Source: Mesorhizobium sp. BR1-1-16
GTDB taxonomy: Bacteria; Pseudomonadota; Alphaproteobacteria; Rhizobiales; Kaistiaceae
DNA length: 64,000 bases
Reading direction: 5' to 3'
Assembly: GCF_020165495.1 (NCBI RefSeq)
Contig: NZ_JAIUIE010000008.1
Coordinates: 1-64,000 of the forward strand
Positions within the stretch are counted from its first letter, which is position 1. Each line of letters begins with the position of its first letter. The position numbers were made by a program, and so were the translations under genes. The notes beneath the pieces were generated by a model. The model searched no databases. It worked only from the letters and a program-made list of their open reading frames with translations, and was not told the origin of the DNA. Below are positions 17,923-27,765 of the stretch, piece after piece.

Positions 17923-19238
17923 CGGCCGCTCCGCCCCTGCCCGCCGCCAAAGCCGGACGCGGGGCCGGATGGTCCTGCCGTGGCGAAGAGATCGGGCTCT
18001 TCCGGCGGCGGTTCGGGGCCGAACACGCTCATGCCGCCATAGTCATGCGAGCGCTTGCGCTCATCGGCGACGAAGGCATCGAAATCCGGTCCGCGCGCGT
18101 CACGCTCCATGCGGCGAGTCGCATCGTCGAGCCTGCGGATCGCTTCGAGGCGTTCGTCATTGCCGAGTTTCGCCTTGTTCATCGCCGATTTGAGCACGCC
18201 GATCGTCTCGTCATAGACCTTGAGCGGCACCGGATAGGGGTGGCGATCCTTGCCGCCATGCGCGAGCGAAAAACGCGCCGGATCGGCGAAGCGGCACGGC
18301 GCGCCATGGATGACCTCGGCGACCAGTGCCAGCGAGCGGACCGTCCGCGCACCCACCCCCGGCACCATCAGCAGATCCTGGAAATCCTTCGGTCCGCTTT
18401 CGGCTGCCGCAGCCAGCGCACCATGCAGGCGTCGCATGATGACGTCCTTCGGCCTGACATCATGGTGTTCGGGCATGACGAGATGCGGCAGCAGCGGAGC
18501 CTCGGGCGGCGGCGGTGGCGTCGCTGGCAGACCGGCAAGCGCCGCGGCTTCGCGCACGATGCCGTCCGGGCCCATGTCCTTCAGCAGGTCGATCTGACCA
18601 AGCCGGGACGCCGCCGCGCGGTGGTCGGTGAGGTTGACGATCTCGCCCTGCCCGCGCCCGTCGATAGCGGCATGCGGCGCATCGACAAAACTGTTCAGTC
18701 CCTCGGAGAGCCAGTGATAGCGACGGGCGAGTTTGGAGTCCCCATTCATGCCCTGCTGCACGACCACCCATTGGCCGTCATCGGCCACGATGAAGCCGTG
18801 CAGATAGAGATCGAAGCCATCCTGCACCGCCGCGCTGTCGACCTTGGCGACCAGCCGGCTCGCTGCCGCCAGCGCCGCGCCGTCGAAACCGGCCCGCTGG
18901 CCCGCAGCGAGAAGTTCATCCGGCGTCTTGCGCGATTGCGCCCCGCGCCCGCCGCAGACGGTGAGGCCGAGTTCGTTTTGCAACGGGCCAAGGCCACGCT
19001 TCAGAGCGCCGATGACGCTGGTGGTGATGCCGGAGGAATGCCAATCCATGCCCATCACGGCGCCGAAGGACTGGAACCAGAACGGGTGGGCGAGGCGGCG
19101 GAGATATTCCTCGCGGCCATAGTGATGGACGATCGCTTCGGTGATGACGGCGCCAAGTTTCGTCATCCGCTGGCCGAGCCAGGCCGGCACGCGCCCGCCA
19201 TGCAGCGGCAGATCGGCACTCCCGGCGCGGCGTCCCAT
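17919..19238 (-). CDS. DUF763 domain-containing protein with helix-hairpin-helix
   Basis: This 439-residue protein starts with GSADLPLHGGRVPAWLGQRM, the hallmark of DUF763, and carries the conserved GGRGAQSRKTPDEL segment. Near the C-terminus, DFQDLLMVPGVGARTVRSLALVAEV is a helix-hairpin-helix, a common non-specific DNA-binding motif. DUF763 proteins have no established function; DNA metabolism is inferred from the HhH and from the SbcCD-like neighbours yhaN and yhaO upstream on the same strand (63-bp gap). It is coupled to the DUF1810 gene by a 4-base overlap. The start ATG at 19238 gives the expected N-terminus. Confidence 0.85.
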   Translation of the reverse strand: MGRRAGSADLPLHGGRVPAWLGQRMTKLGAVITEAIVHHYGREEYLRRLAHPFWFQSFGAVMGMDWHSSGITTSVIGALKRGLGPLQNELGLTVCGGRGAQSRKTPDELLAAGQRAGFDGAALAAASRLVAKVDSAAVQDGFDLYLHGFIVADDGQWVVVQQGMNGDSKLARRYHWLSEGLNSFVDAPHAAIDGRGQGEIVNLTDHRAAASRLGQIDLLKDMGPDGIVREAAALAGLPATPPPPPEAPLLPHLVMPEHHDVRPKDVIMRRLHGALAAAAESGPKDFQDLLMVPGVGARTVRSLALVAEVIHGAPCRFADPARFSLAHGGKDRHPYPVPLKVYDETIGVLKSAMNKAKLGNDERLEAIRRLDDATRRMERDARGPDFDAFVADERKRSHDYGGMSVFGPEPPPEEPDLFATAGPSGPASGFGGGQGRSGR

Positions 19239-19301
19239 CGAAATCTCCGAGAACGAAAGACGAACAGATTATTAGCACGCGCCGCCGGCGCTGCAAACCA
19301 T

Positions 19302-22300
19302 TCAGTCCATGTCGAGGCGGTGCACCTTGACAGAAGGACAAACGCTTTCTGCGATCGGAATGAGGTGCTGGTGATGCGTCAGATAGATGACCTGTCCAAC
19401 CTCGGCCATGCCGGCAAAAAGCCGGAACGCCTCCTCGGCGCGGAAATCGTCGAAGGTTTCCATGATGTCATCAGCGATGAAGGGAACCGAGCGGCGCGTC
19501 GACGCGAACTCGTGATAGCCGGCGACGCGGAGCGCCAGATAGAGCTGGTACCGCGTGCCCTTTGAAAGCTCGGCCGCCGCTTTCGAGCCGCCGCCGGCAA
19601 CAAGCGCGATCAGCCTCTCGCCATCCTTGTCGGCCTGCGAAGCGAGGCCCGAATAGGCGCCGCGGCTGATGGTTCGGAAGGCGTCGGAAGCGCGCGCCAT
19701 CATCTGGCTGCGGTGCTTCTCGCGATAGAGCCGCAGCGCCGCCTCGGCTGCACCGACACCGGCCCGAAGTCGCAGATAGCGAAGCGCGCCCTCCTCGATC
19801 TCGACGAGCACTGTCCGCCGCCGAGCCTCGATGGCTGCCACTGCGCCGTCGCCGCCAATCGCCGCGAGGCGGTCGGTTGCCGTGCTCCATTCGGCGAAGA
19901 GCTGCTGGCATCGGCCGACCAGATCCTCGAAGCGCTGCTGCAGCGCGGCTTTCTCCGCCGCCAGCGCTTCCTGTTCCGTCGCCGCGAGCACCCGTTCGGC
20001 CTCGTCGATATCGGTCATGCCGAGCGCCGCGGCGATCTCCTGTTCCGCCGCGCGGATCTCGGCCGAAAGCCGCGCCCGCTCCGAAATCGCCGCGAGATTC
20101 TGCGCCACTTCGGCCAATCCCTCGACGCCAAAATGCTCGGTCATGGCGTTGATCTGGCGCTTGATATTCACCTCGTCCCGCGCGAGTGCCGCTTCCGCAT
20201 CGGCGTTCTCAGCGAGCCGATCCGACAGCGACTGCAATTCCTTCTGCGTGTCGCGGGCGGCGCGGATGCGGTTTCGCAAGCGCGTAGCCAAGGCTCCGGT
20301 CCCGTCGTCGCTCGCCATGCCGAGCCGCGACGCGACACTGTCCAGCGCCGTGCGATAGGCCGACTGATCGCTCTTCATCTTGGCGATGCGATCGGCAAGA
20401 CCCGCGACCTTGCCGAGCGCGGTGCCAAGCGCCGTGAGCCCGTCAAGCATTTCGCGGATCGCGCCGACCGGCGGATCGACCGCAGCCAGCCAGCTGCCGG
20501 CAAGCGCCGCCTGCCAGTCATCCATCCAGGCGGCATCCGCTGCTGCCGCTTCCGCATGTGCCCGGACGCGCCGGTCCACCGCACGCTGCCGTTCCTCGAC
20601 CTGAAGGCGCAAGGCTTCCGCCGCCGTGGCCGCCTCGAGCCCAGCCTCTGCGCCCATGCGCATCGTGTCGAGGTCGGCAACCGGGTCGAAGGTCGACCCC
20701 ACGGCCTGAAGCGCTGCCGCAAGGCGTTCCTTTGCCGCCTTAGCGATGCCCTCGGCGTCGCGCCATGCAGTGTCAGCGGCCCGCAGCGCCGCGCGGGCTT
20801 CGAGCGCGCGCTCGCGGCGGCGCAGCCACGTCTCGAAGCCGCCGAGACCTGCCGCCTCCATCAGCCCGGGGACAAGCCGTCCGACGGCTGAAGCGATGCG
20901 CTCATGTTCAACCTGCAGCCGCGCACGTGCTGCCGCATGCAGTTCCGCGGCGCGCCGATGTTCCGCTTCCGTGATCGCATGGACCTGGGCGATCTGCCCA
21001 TGGCGGGCCGTGTCCGCGACATAGCCGAGCCGCGCAGTCGTCGCGATATCGTCGCGCCGCATCGCAGCCTCGAACGCAGCGGCGCTTTCTTCATCAAGGA
21101 GGCTTCGATGGTGCGCCCAGGCCGTCTCGCGCTGCAGCCGCGCGCCCGCAGCTTCCTGATCGCTGCCCCGCCCCGCGAGTGCGGCGAGCGCAGCCAACTC
21201 GGCTGCCTCGCGTGCCAGCTGGGTGGCGAGGCGGTCGACATCACCCCGATACAGCGTCACCTCGCCGGCCGCGGTCTCCGATCTCGTCTTCCATGACGCG
21301 ATCTCGGACGCGTCGGGCACGATCATCAGAGCGAGCGCCTCGGCATCGCCCTGCCACGGCGCAAGCGATGCAAGACCGTCGGCAACGGCCGCTTGGGCAA
21401 CGGCGCGATCCCGATGCGCCCGCTGGCGCCGTCCGCCGATGTCCTCGGCGCGAAGGCTCTTCACGGTCGCCGCGAGCAGCGCCATGGCGTCGGAGGTCGG
21501 CGGCATTGGCGCGACGTCGCGGCCCTGCCGCGCCGTGGCCTCGGCAAGGTCTGCCTGCGCCGCCGCCAGTTCGGTCTCGGCCGTCGCGAGACGCTGAACG
21601 ATACCGGAGCGCAGCTCCACCAGCGCCATCAGGCGCGCGGCCTGCGGCGCCGAGATCAACAGGCTCTGCGGATCGGGCGCATTCGCCTGTCCAATTCGGG
21701 CCAGCAGATCGGCGATCGTCCGTTCGGCCTCGGCGCGCTCAAGCTGCCGCGCCGGGAGGTCGCGTGCCGCCGTCATATGCCGGGCGGCGCGTTCGTCGAG
21801 CAGGTCGAAATTCTCGGCCTCGGCCAAGGCGTCCGGATCCTCGGCGAGCGCTGCCAGCGCCCGTTCGACCCCGGCGGCTTCGTCGCGGAGACTGGCCCGG
21901 CGCGTCGCCAGCGCCACATCCGCATGCTGCAGCGCCGGCAATTCGGCGGCCCAGCCGGCCGGCGGCTCCGGCAGATCAGCCAGCGGCGCCAGCTCGGCCC
22001 GTGCCGCACGGAGCGCGGCGAGGCGGGGCAGGGCGCCAAGCTGGCGCGTCAACGCCTCGATCTCGCCCTGGACCCGGCCGCGCTCGGCGGTCGCCGCGTC
22101 ATAGGCGGTGCCCGCCGCCGTCTCGGCTTCGACGAGCCTTGCATGGGTCGAGGCGAGCGTATCGACCTGCTCGCGCTCGTCCTTGAGCATGACGAGCCGC
22201 GCTTTCAGATCCGCAAGGCCGGTCTTCCGCCCCGCCGGCTTGTGGAAGGCGTCCGCCTCCTGCTTCAGCCGTTCGAGGCGCTGGCCGAGCTCGGCAAGTC

Positions 22301-22766
22301 CGGCGCTGGCCGAAAACAGCAACTGGCCGAGATCACCGCGGCTCGCAAGGATGCTCTCGCCGCCAGCGACCAGCGTCTCATCGTCGAGCGAGAACATCGT
22401 CCGGTAGGCGTCACGCGTGATACCGCCAAGCTCGGCAAGGATCGCAGCGTCGGGCAGCACCTGGTCAGAGGAATCGAGCAGGCTGTTCTGCGGTTTCTTG
22501 ATCCGCGTGAAGGCGCGTCTGTGCCCCTCGAGCTCGAGCGTGCCCTCGATCCGCATCGTCGCGTAGGGATGCAGGAAATTGTAGGGGCTCTGCGTGCCGA
22601 TGCCATAGAGAAGGTCGAGCCAGGCGGCGAGCGTCGTCGATTTGCCGGCCTCGTTCGGGCCGTAGACGATATGGAGATCTGGCCCCGTCGCCGGACGCGC
22701 GCCGAAATCGAGCACGCGGCCGGTGAAGCGGCCATATCGGACGAGACCAAGCCGATCGAGGCGCAT
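19302..22766 (-). CDS. yhaN: YhaN-type SMC/Rad50-like AAA ATPase
   Basis: The 1154-residue protein has a Rad50/SbcC-like layout: an N-terminal half-ATPase with Walker A GPNEAGKST (residues 36-44), long alanine- and glutamate-rich coiled coils through the middle, and the second half-ATPase near the C-terminus with the ELSKGTRYQLYLALR signature and the SVPFIADDIMETFDDFR Walker B region. It resembles YhaN, the partner of the nuclease YhaO. The pair is thought to act on DNA ends, by analogy with SbcCD. The start codon ATG overlaps the yhaO stop by one base. There is no zinc-hook motif that I can pick out. Confidence 0.88.
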   Translation of the reverse strand: MRLDRLGLVRYGRFTGRVLDFGARPATGPDLHIVYGPNEAGKSTTLAAWLDLLYGIGTQSPYNFLHPYATMRIEGTLELEGHRRAFTRIKKPQNSLLDSSDQVLPDAAILAELGGITRDAYRTMFSLDDETLVAGGESILASRGDLGQLLFSASAGLAELGQRLERLKQEADAFHKPAGRKTGLADLKARLVMLKDEREQVDTLASTHARLVEAETAAGTAYDAATAERGRVQGEIEALTRQLGALPRLAALRAARAELAPLADLPEPPAGWAAELPALQHADVALATRRASLRDEAAGVERALAALAEDPDALAEAENFDLLDERAARHMTAARDLPARQLERAEAERTIADLLARIGQANAPDPQSLLISAPQAARLMALVELRSGIVQRLATAETELAAAQADLAEATARQGRDVAPMPPTSDAMALLAATVKSLRAEDIGGRRQRAHRDRAVAQAAVADGLASLAPWQGDAEALALMIVPDASEIASWKTRSETAAGEVTLYRGDVDRLATQLAREAAELAALAALAGRGSDQEAAGARLQRETAWAHHRSLLDEESAAAFEAAMRRDDIATTARLGYVADTARHGQIAQVHAITEAEHRRAAELHAAARARLQVEHERIASAVGRLVPGLMEAAGLGGFETWLRRRERALEARAALRAADTAWRDAEGIAKAAKERLAAALQAVGSTFDPVADLDTMRMGAEAGLEAATAAEALRLQVEERQRAVDRRVRAHAEAAAADAAWMDDWQAALAGSWLAAVDPPVGAIREMLDGLTALGTALGKVAGLADRIAKMKSDQSAYRTALDSVASRLGMASDDGTGALATRLRNRIRAARDTQKELQSLSDRLAENADAEAALARDEVNIKRQINAMTEHFGVEGLAEVAQNLAAISERARLSAEIRAAEQEIAAALGMTDIDEAERVLAATEQEALAAEKAALQQRFEDLVGRCQQLFAEWSTATDRLAAIGGDGAVAAIEARRRTVLVEIEEGALRYLRLRAGVGAAEAALRLYREKHRSQMMARASDAFRTISRGAYSGLASQADKDGERLIALVAGGGSKAAAELSKGTRYQLYLALRVAGYHEFASTRRSVPFIADDIMETFDDFRAEEAFRLFAGMAEVGQVIYLTHHQHLIPIAESVCPSVKVHRLDMD

Positions 22767-24046
22767 CAGCCGACGTCTCCCGGCGGCGCATCGGCCTGCA
22801 GCCGCGCCAGTACATCCTCGGCGCCATCGGCCGCGAGCGCCTCCATCAGCCGCGCGGCGGCCTCTTCGTCGACGCCGAGCAGATCGCGTAATTCAGCCGG
22901 CAATTGCCCGCGCAACTGCCCCGCCCATTCGCCGAGCGTCGCGCGATAGCCGGCGGTGCCCAGCACCTCGCTTTCAACCAGCCGCGCCAGTTCGACCAGC
23001 GGATCGGCACCGTCTCCGGTTGTGAGCGCCGGGTTGTCGACGCCGAGCACCAGCTTCTCGACATGCGCATCACCAAGACCGGCCGCTGCGGCATCCGCTT
23101 CGGCCTTGAGGAGATCGGCGTCGCGGCGCATGCGCCAGGCGAGCGGGGTTGCGCCCGCGATCTCGAGCCGCGCCACGAGATGCGGAGAGCGCGTGTCAGT
23201 GCGGGCAGCGCGCAGGGCCTGCCCGATTGCGGCGACGACATCCGGCCATTCCGAAAGTCCGGAAACATCGACGGCGACCCGGCGGAACTCGGCGATGCTG
23301 GTCAGCCTCTCCTCGACTCGGATCGAGCGATCATCCAGCACGGTGACGAGGCTGACCGATTTCGGCCCGGCCTCGTTGATGTCGCGCCCCTGCGGCATGC
23401 CGGCCATGACGACGGTGGCACTGCCGGCATGGGCGGCGCGCAGATGGATGTGCCCGAGCGCCCAATAGTCGAAACCATGCGCCTGAAGGTCGGCAAGGTT
23501 GCTCGGCGCATAGACGTCATGGCCGGGCGCGCCGGCGAGGCTCGTATGCATCAGGCCAATATTGACCGCATCGGCGAGTGGCGGGCGGTAGCCGGGCAGC
23601 AGGCTTTCCGGCGCATGCGGCTTGGCGAAGCTGAGCCCGTGGATCGTGATCGGCACCTCGCCGCGCGGCCGCTCGATCGCGACCGCCTCGGCCCGGCCGC
23701 GATAGAGCTTCACGCCAGCGGGAAGAACCAGTTCCTGCGTGATCTTCGACAGCGCATCATGATTGCCCCGGATGATGAAGGTCTGGATCCCCGCCTCGTC
23801 CAGCCGGCGAAGCTGGTCGGCGAGAAAGCGGGCCGTCTTCATCGAGGTCTGCTCGCCGTCATAGAGATCGCCGGCGATCAGCAGCGCATCGACACTCTCG
23901 GCGAGGGCAAGGTCGACAATGCCGACGAAAGCCTGCCGCGTCGCATTGCCGATCAGGTCTGCGAGCGCGGGATCACGCAGCGCCAGCGAGCGCAGCGGCG
24001 AATCAAGATGGATGTCCGCAGCATGGATGAAGCGATAGGCGGCGAT
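22766..24046 (-). CDS. yhaO: YhaO-type DNA metallophosphoesterase (SbcD-like), apparent ATC start
   Basis: A 426-residue calcineurin-like nuclease partner of YhaN. Metal-ligand motifs are complete: D11-I-H13, G59-D60-L-Y-D-G, G94-N95-H96-D97 and GHIH further on. The first three quarters of these motifs lie upstream of the first ATG (23842, codon 69), so that ATG cannot be the real start. In the same frame there is no ATG, GTG or TTG between it and an upstream TAG at 24101-24103. The codon that sits 7 bases after a good AGGAG site is ATC at 24046, exactly where homologues begin. A CTG at 24079 is the only alternative. Either a rare start codon is used, or an ATG was lost by mutation or sequencing error. 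Confidence 0.85.
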   Translation of the reverse strand: MAAYRFIHAADIHLDSPLRSLALRDPALADLIGNATRQAFVGIVDLALAESVDALLIAGDLYDGEQTSMKTARFLADQLRRLDEAGIQTFIIRGNHDALSKITQELVLPAGVKLYRGRAEAVAIERPRGEVPITIHGLSFAKPHAPESLLPGYRPPLADAVNIGLMHTSLAGAPGHDVYAPSNLADLQAHGFDYWALGHIHLRAAHAGSATVVMAGMPQGRDINEAGPKSVSLVTVLDDRSIRVEERLTSIAEFRRVAVDVSGLSEWPDVVAAIGQALRAARTDTRSPHLVARLEIAGATPLAWRMRRDADLLKAEADAAAAGLGDAHVEKLVLGVDNPALTTGDGADPLVELARLVESEVLGTAGYRATLGEWAGQLRGQLPAELRDLLGVDEEAAARLMEALAADGAEDVLARLQADAPPGDVG

Positions 24047-24053
24047 CTCGGCT

Positions 24054-24058
24054 CTCCT
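24054..24058 (-). promoter_or_regulatory. Ribosome binding site that fixes the yhaO start
   Basis: AGGAG on the minus strand, 7 bases before an ATC codon that begins the family-conserved part of YhaO. It supports initiation at ATC rather than at the internal ATG 68 codons downstream. Confidence 0.65.
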
Positions 24059-24114
24059 CGTGGACGCGCTTGCATGCAGGCTAGCATGGCCAGGCGGCCC
24101 CTATTCAAGCCGGC

Positions 24115-24876
24115 TCAGCGCTTCAGCCGGTATCCCGTCTTGAAGATCCAGGCGACGATCGCGAGGCAGATGAGCATGAACACCACGGTCATGGCGAGGC
24201 TGATGCCGATCGCCACATCCGAATGGCCGTAGAAGCTCCAGCGGAAACCGCTGACGAGATAGACCACTGGATTGAACAGCGTCACCGTGCGCCAGAATGG
24301 CGGCAGCATGTCGATCGAATAGAAGCTTCCGCCGAGAAAGGTCAACGGCGTGACGATCAGCAGCGGCACGAGCTGCAGTTTCTCGAAATTGTCGGCCCAG
24401 ATGCCGATGATGAAGCCGAGCAGCGAGAAGGTGATCGCCGTCAGCAGCAGGAAGGTGACCATCCAGAACGGATGATCGATCCGCAGATCGACGAACAGCG
24501 CTGCCGTCGCCAGCGTGATCACTGCCAGCATCGTCGATTTCGTCGCGGCGGCGCCGACATAGGCGATGACCGTTTCCATCGCCGAAACAGGCGCCGACAG
24601 CAATTCATAGATCGTGCCGACGAAACGGGGGAAATAGATGCCGAACGAGGCGTTCGAGATCGACTGCGTCAGCAGGCCGAGCATGATCAGCCCCGGTACC
24701 AGGAAGGCACCATAGCTGACGCCGGCTATTTCGTTCATATGGGGCCCGATCGCCGATCCGAAGACGACGAAATAGAGCGAGGTCGAGAGGACGGGCGAGA
24801 CGATGCTCTGCAGCAGCGTGCGCCGCGTGCGCGCCATTTCGAAACGGTAGATCGCGATGATGGCATGAATATTCAT
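24115..24876 (-). CDS. ABC-2 type exporter permease (YadH-like)
   Basis: A 253-residue membrane subunit with six predicted helices, of the ABC-2 family (YadH/NodJ-like). The conserved block of this family lies around [32 protein letters not shown], including the FNP motif. The substrate is unknown; relatives export polysaccharides, drugs or heme-type compounds. Its ATG overlaps the stop of the ATPase gene by 4 bases, so both subunits are made together. It precedes yhaO by 68 bp on the same strand and might be cotranscribed with it. Confidence 0.87.
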   Translation of the reverse strand: MNIHAIIAIYRFEMARTRRTLLQSIVSPVLSTSLYFVVFGSAIGPHMNEIAGVSYGAFLVPGLIMLGLLTQSISNASFGIYFPRFVGTIYELLSAPVSAMETVIAYVGAAATKSTMLAVITLATAALFVDLRIDHPFWMVTFLLLTAITFSLLGFIIGIWADNFEKLQLVPLLIVTPLTFLGGSFYSIDMLPPFWRTVTLFNPVVYLVSGFRWSFYGHSDVAIGISLAMTVVFMLICLAIVAWIFKTGYRLKR

Positions 24877-25805
24877 GGCGAGCCCCTCACCAGGCTGACG
24901 AAGATATCCTCGAGCGAGGACTCCTCGGTGCGCAGATCCTTGAGCGTCAGTCCTGCGGCGGCGACGTCGCCGAGCAGGGTAGCGATCGCGTTGCCGGCGG
25001 CTTCCGCCTCATAGGTGTAGACGAGCTCCGATCCGTCGGCGGCGAGGGCCAATCCATAGGCTGCGAGACTTTTAGGCACCGCGGCGAGCGGTGCCCCGAG
25101 CTCGATCGTCAGCAGCTTGCTGCCGAACCGCTTCATCAGCGCGGATTTTTCCTGCACGAGGATCAGTTCGCCCCGATTGATGACGCCGATCCGGTCGGCC
25201 ATCTCCTCGGCTTCCTCGAGATAATGCGTCGTCAGGATGACGGTCACGCCGGAATCGGCCAGCGTCCGCACGACGCGCCACATGTCGTGCCGAAGCTCGA
25301 CATCGACGCCGGCCGTCGGTTCGTCGAGGAACAGCACCTCGGGCTCATGCGACAGCGCCTTGGCAATCAGGACGCGCCGCTTCATGCCGCCCGAAAGCGT
25401 CATGATCCGGCTGTCCTTCTTGTCCCAGAGCGAAAGGTCCCTCAGCACCTTCTCGATATGGGCGGGGTTCGGCGGCTTGCCGAACAGGCCGCGCGAGAAA
25501 CTCGTCGTCGCGAACACCGTCTCGAAGGCGTCGGTCGTCAGCTCCTGCGGCACCAGACCGACGAGGCTGCGCGCCGCCCGATAATCGCTGACGATGTCGT
25601 GGCCAGCGATCGTCACGCGGCCGGCGCTGGCGCGCGCGAGGCCGCAGACGATGCTGATCAGCGTCGTCTTGCCGGCGCCATTCGGGCCAAGCAGCGCGAA
25701 GATTTCGCCCCGCTCGATGGTGAGCGACACGTTATTGAGCGCGGTGAAGCCCGAGGGATAAGTCTTGGAAAGACCCTCGATCGCAATCATGGGCGGCACG
25801 GTCAT
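24873..25805 (-). CDS. ABC exporter ATP-binding protein (YadG-like)
   Basis: A 310-residue ATPase subunit: Walker A GPNGAGKT (40-47), Q-loop VPQ, signature LSGG (137-140), Walker B FLDEP with D161-E162, and an H-loop [11 protein letters not shown]. The CcmA/YadG type is indicated by the [32 protein letters not shown] block. It energises the YadH-like permease encoded 4 bases overlapping downstream. A regulator or substrate-binding partner is absent, consistent with an exporter. The upstream 108 bp to the SIS gene contain a GGCGCCATGGCGCC palindrome but no clear promoter. Confidence 0.9.
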   Translation of the reverse strand: MTVPPMIAIEGLSKTYPSGFTALNNVSLTIERGEIFALLGPNGAGKTTLISIVCGLARASAGRVTIAGHDIVSDYRAARSLVGLVPQELTTDAFETVFATTSFSRGLFGKPPNPAHIEKVLRDLSLWDKKDSRIMTLSGGMKRRVLIAKALSHEPEVLFLDEPTAGVDVELRHDMWRVVRTLADSGVTVILTTHYLEEAEEMADRIGVINRGELILVQEKSALMKRFGSKLLTIELGAPLAAVPKSLAAYGLALAADGSELVYTYEAEAAGNAIATLLGDVAAAGLTLKDLRTEESSLEDIFVSLVRGSP

Positions 25806-25913
25806 TGGGAAGCGGCTCCTGTGGCCACGGGCCTGTCGGCCGAATCGCGGCGGGATCAGCGCATCGTCAATAGCCGAACTTGGGCCGCCACGACAGCGGC
25901 GCCATGGCGCCGG

Positions 25914-26867
25914 TCAAGCGAGCGTCACCACCTTCGTCAGATGGCGCGGCGCCACCGTGTCGAGGCCGCGCGCCTCCGCTACCCGCTCGCCTAGGAGCTG
26001 CAGCGCCGGCAGCACGGCAAGACCGGCGACCACGGGCGCGACGGCGACATCGATCGCGACGTCGCCCGGGCCGCCGAAGCCGATCACCCGCGCGCCCTTC
26101 GCCTGCATCTCGCCGACCAAGAGGGCCTCGTCCTCCGGCCTCGCATCGCCATAAAGCATCACGCCGACGGTCCGCTCGTCGAGCAGGCTGATCGGCCCGT
26201 GCCGGTATTCGAGCGGATGAAACGCCTGCGCGAAGGTCTGGCTCATCTCCAGAAGCTTCAACGCGCCCTCAAGCGCGATGCCGAAGAGCGGGCCGCCGCC
26301 GAGATAGACGAAATGCGAACGGCCGGCGATCAGCGCCGTCGCGGCACGATCGGTCGCTGTAAGGGCGGCCTCGGCGGCGCTCACCACGCGCTCGTCGACC
26401 GGAATGCCGATGAGCTGGAGGCCAAGCAGCAGCATGAGGCTCGCCGATGACGTCATCACGATGCCTTCGGCGGGATGCGTTTCGGCGAAGACAACGCGGT
26501 CGGACTGGGCGGCAAGGCCGCTGCCCGCCGCACAGGTGATGCCGGTGACGCGGGCACCGGCGGAGCGGCTCGCCTCGGCAGCCGCGATCGTCTCCGTCGT
26601 CTCGCCGCTGCGCGAGAGCGCCACGACATGCGCCTGCCGCCAGTTCGGCCAGTAGCTCTGCGGACGATCGACCCATTCGCGCGCCGGAACGGCAACCGCC
26701 GCGCGGCCATGCGCATTGGCGCTCGCGGCGAGCGAAAGAGAGAGATTGTAGGATGTGCCGCAGCCGACAAAGACGGTCACGGGGACCTCGGGCAGCGGCT
26801 CCTTCGGCGCGAGCGCGGCGCGCCAGAACGGAAACTGCTCGAGAATAGTCTGTTCGGTGATACCCAT
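25914..26867 (-). CDS. SIS-domain sugar isomerase/deaminase-like protein
   Basis: The 317-residue protein consists of two sugar isomerase (SIS) domains, as in the isomerase half of GlmS and in AgaS/NagB2-like enzymes. Family markers are FVGCGTSYNLSLSLA (phosphate-binding loop), ALSRSGETTETI, VYLGGGPLFGIALEGALKLLEM and HPLEYRHGPISLLDE. No glutamine amidotransferase domain is present. It probably isomerises or deaminates an aminosugar phosphate. It closes an operon with a DeoR regulator, a BadF-type kinase and a sugar ABC importer (40 bp after the last permease), so its substrate is likely the phosphorylated imported sugar. Confidence 0.87.
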   Translation of the reverse strand: MGITEQTILEQFPFWRAALAPKEPLPEVPVTVFVGCGTSYNLSLSLAASANAHGRAAVAVPAREWVDRPQSYWPNWRQAHVVALSRSGETTETIAAAEASRSAGARVTGITCAAGSGLAAQSDRVVFAETHPAEGIVMTSSASLMLLLGLQLIGIPVDERVVSAAEAALTATDRAATALIAGRSHFVYLGGGPLFGIALEGALKLLEMSQTFAQAFHPLEYRHGPISLLDERTVGVMLYGDARPEDEALLVGEMQAKGARVIGFGGPGDVAIDVAVAPVVAGLAVLPALQLLGERVAEARGLDTVAPRHLTKVVTLA

Positions 26868-26907
26868 GATGGTCTCTTGTCGTTGTCTCGGGACGCGCGC
26901 GCTGGCG

Positions 26908-27765
26908 CTATTTGACGGAGCCGGCGGTGAGCCCGCTGACGAGGTAGCGGTTGAGGAACACGACGATCAGGATCGGCACGATCATCGCGATCGTTCCGGC
27001 GGCATTGATCAGGCCGTAATCGACAAAATTCTTGGTCGAGAATTCCGGAATGAGGACGGTCAGCGGCTTCGTCCGCGTCGGCGAGAAGATCAGCGGCACC
27101 ATGTATTGGCCCCAGGCGCCGAGAAACGTGATGATGGACGCCGCGACGAGGCCTGGAGCGGCGAGCGGCATCACGATCCTGAACAGGATGGTCAGCCTTC
27201 CGGCGCCGTCGATGCGCGCCGCCTCTTCGATCGAGAGCGGCAGTTGCTGGAAGACGCTGCGCATCAGCCACAGCGCCAGCGGCAGAAATGCCGACAGATA
27301 GATGAGTGTCACCCCGAGATAGGTATCGATCAGCTTGAGGCTCACCATCAGCCGGTAGAGCGGGATCAGAACGGTATAACCGGGGATCGCGATGGTGGCG
27401 ATGACGATGAAGAAGATCGTCTGCCGCCCGGGGAACTCAAGCCGAGCGAACGCATAGCCGCCGAGGCTGGCGAGAAAGATCGAGACGATCGTCGCCGCCA
27501 GCGCGGTGATGACCGAATTCAGGAGGGCATTGCGAAACTGCGATGCGACGGTGACGTCGCCGGACGCGATATATCCGAACCCGGCGAGCCGTTGGTAGTG
27601 ATTGAGAGTCAGGTGCTCGGGGAAGAAATGGATCGGCTGCGACATCAGGTCGGGCGTCGGGGTCAGGCTCGTGGCGATCGCCCAGTAGATCGGGCCGACC
27701 GACCAGACAAGCAGCACCACGATGCCGATCCAGACCCCGATGCGGTGGGAGAGGCGCATGTCCAT
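26908..27765 (-). CDS. Carbohydrate ABC transporter permease (MalG-like)
   Basis: A 285-residue inner-membrane subunit with about six helices. The EAA loop reads EEAARIDGAGRLTILFRIVMPLAAPG, the site that docks to the ATPase, and places it in the CUT1 MalG/UgpE class. I start it at the ATG at 27765, which overlaps the preceding permease stop by one base; the upstream open frame lies within that gene and is not homologous. The partner permease and binding protein are encoded just upstream. No ATPase gene lies in the operon. Confidence 0.9.
   Translation of the reverse strand: MDMRLSHRIGVWIGIVVLLVWSVGPIYWAIATSLTPTPDLMSQPIHFFPEHLTLNHYQRLAGFGYIASGDVTVASQFRNALLNSVITALAATIVSIFLASLGGYAFARLEFPGRQTIFFIVIATIAIPGYTVLIPLYRLMVSLKLIDTYLGVTLIYLSAFLPLALWLMRSVFQQLPLSIEEAARIDGAGRLTILFRIVMPLAAPGLVAASIITFLGAWGQYMVPLIFSPTRTKPLTVLIPEFSTKNFVDYGLINAAGTIAMIVPILIVVFLNRYLVSGLTAGSVK

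Noticed and set aside
23842-23842. ATG at 23842 as the yhaO start
   Set aside because: It would delete the first two metal-binding motifs, which are intact in frame upstream.
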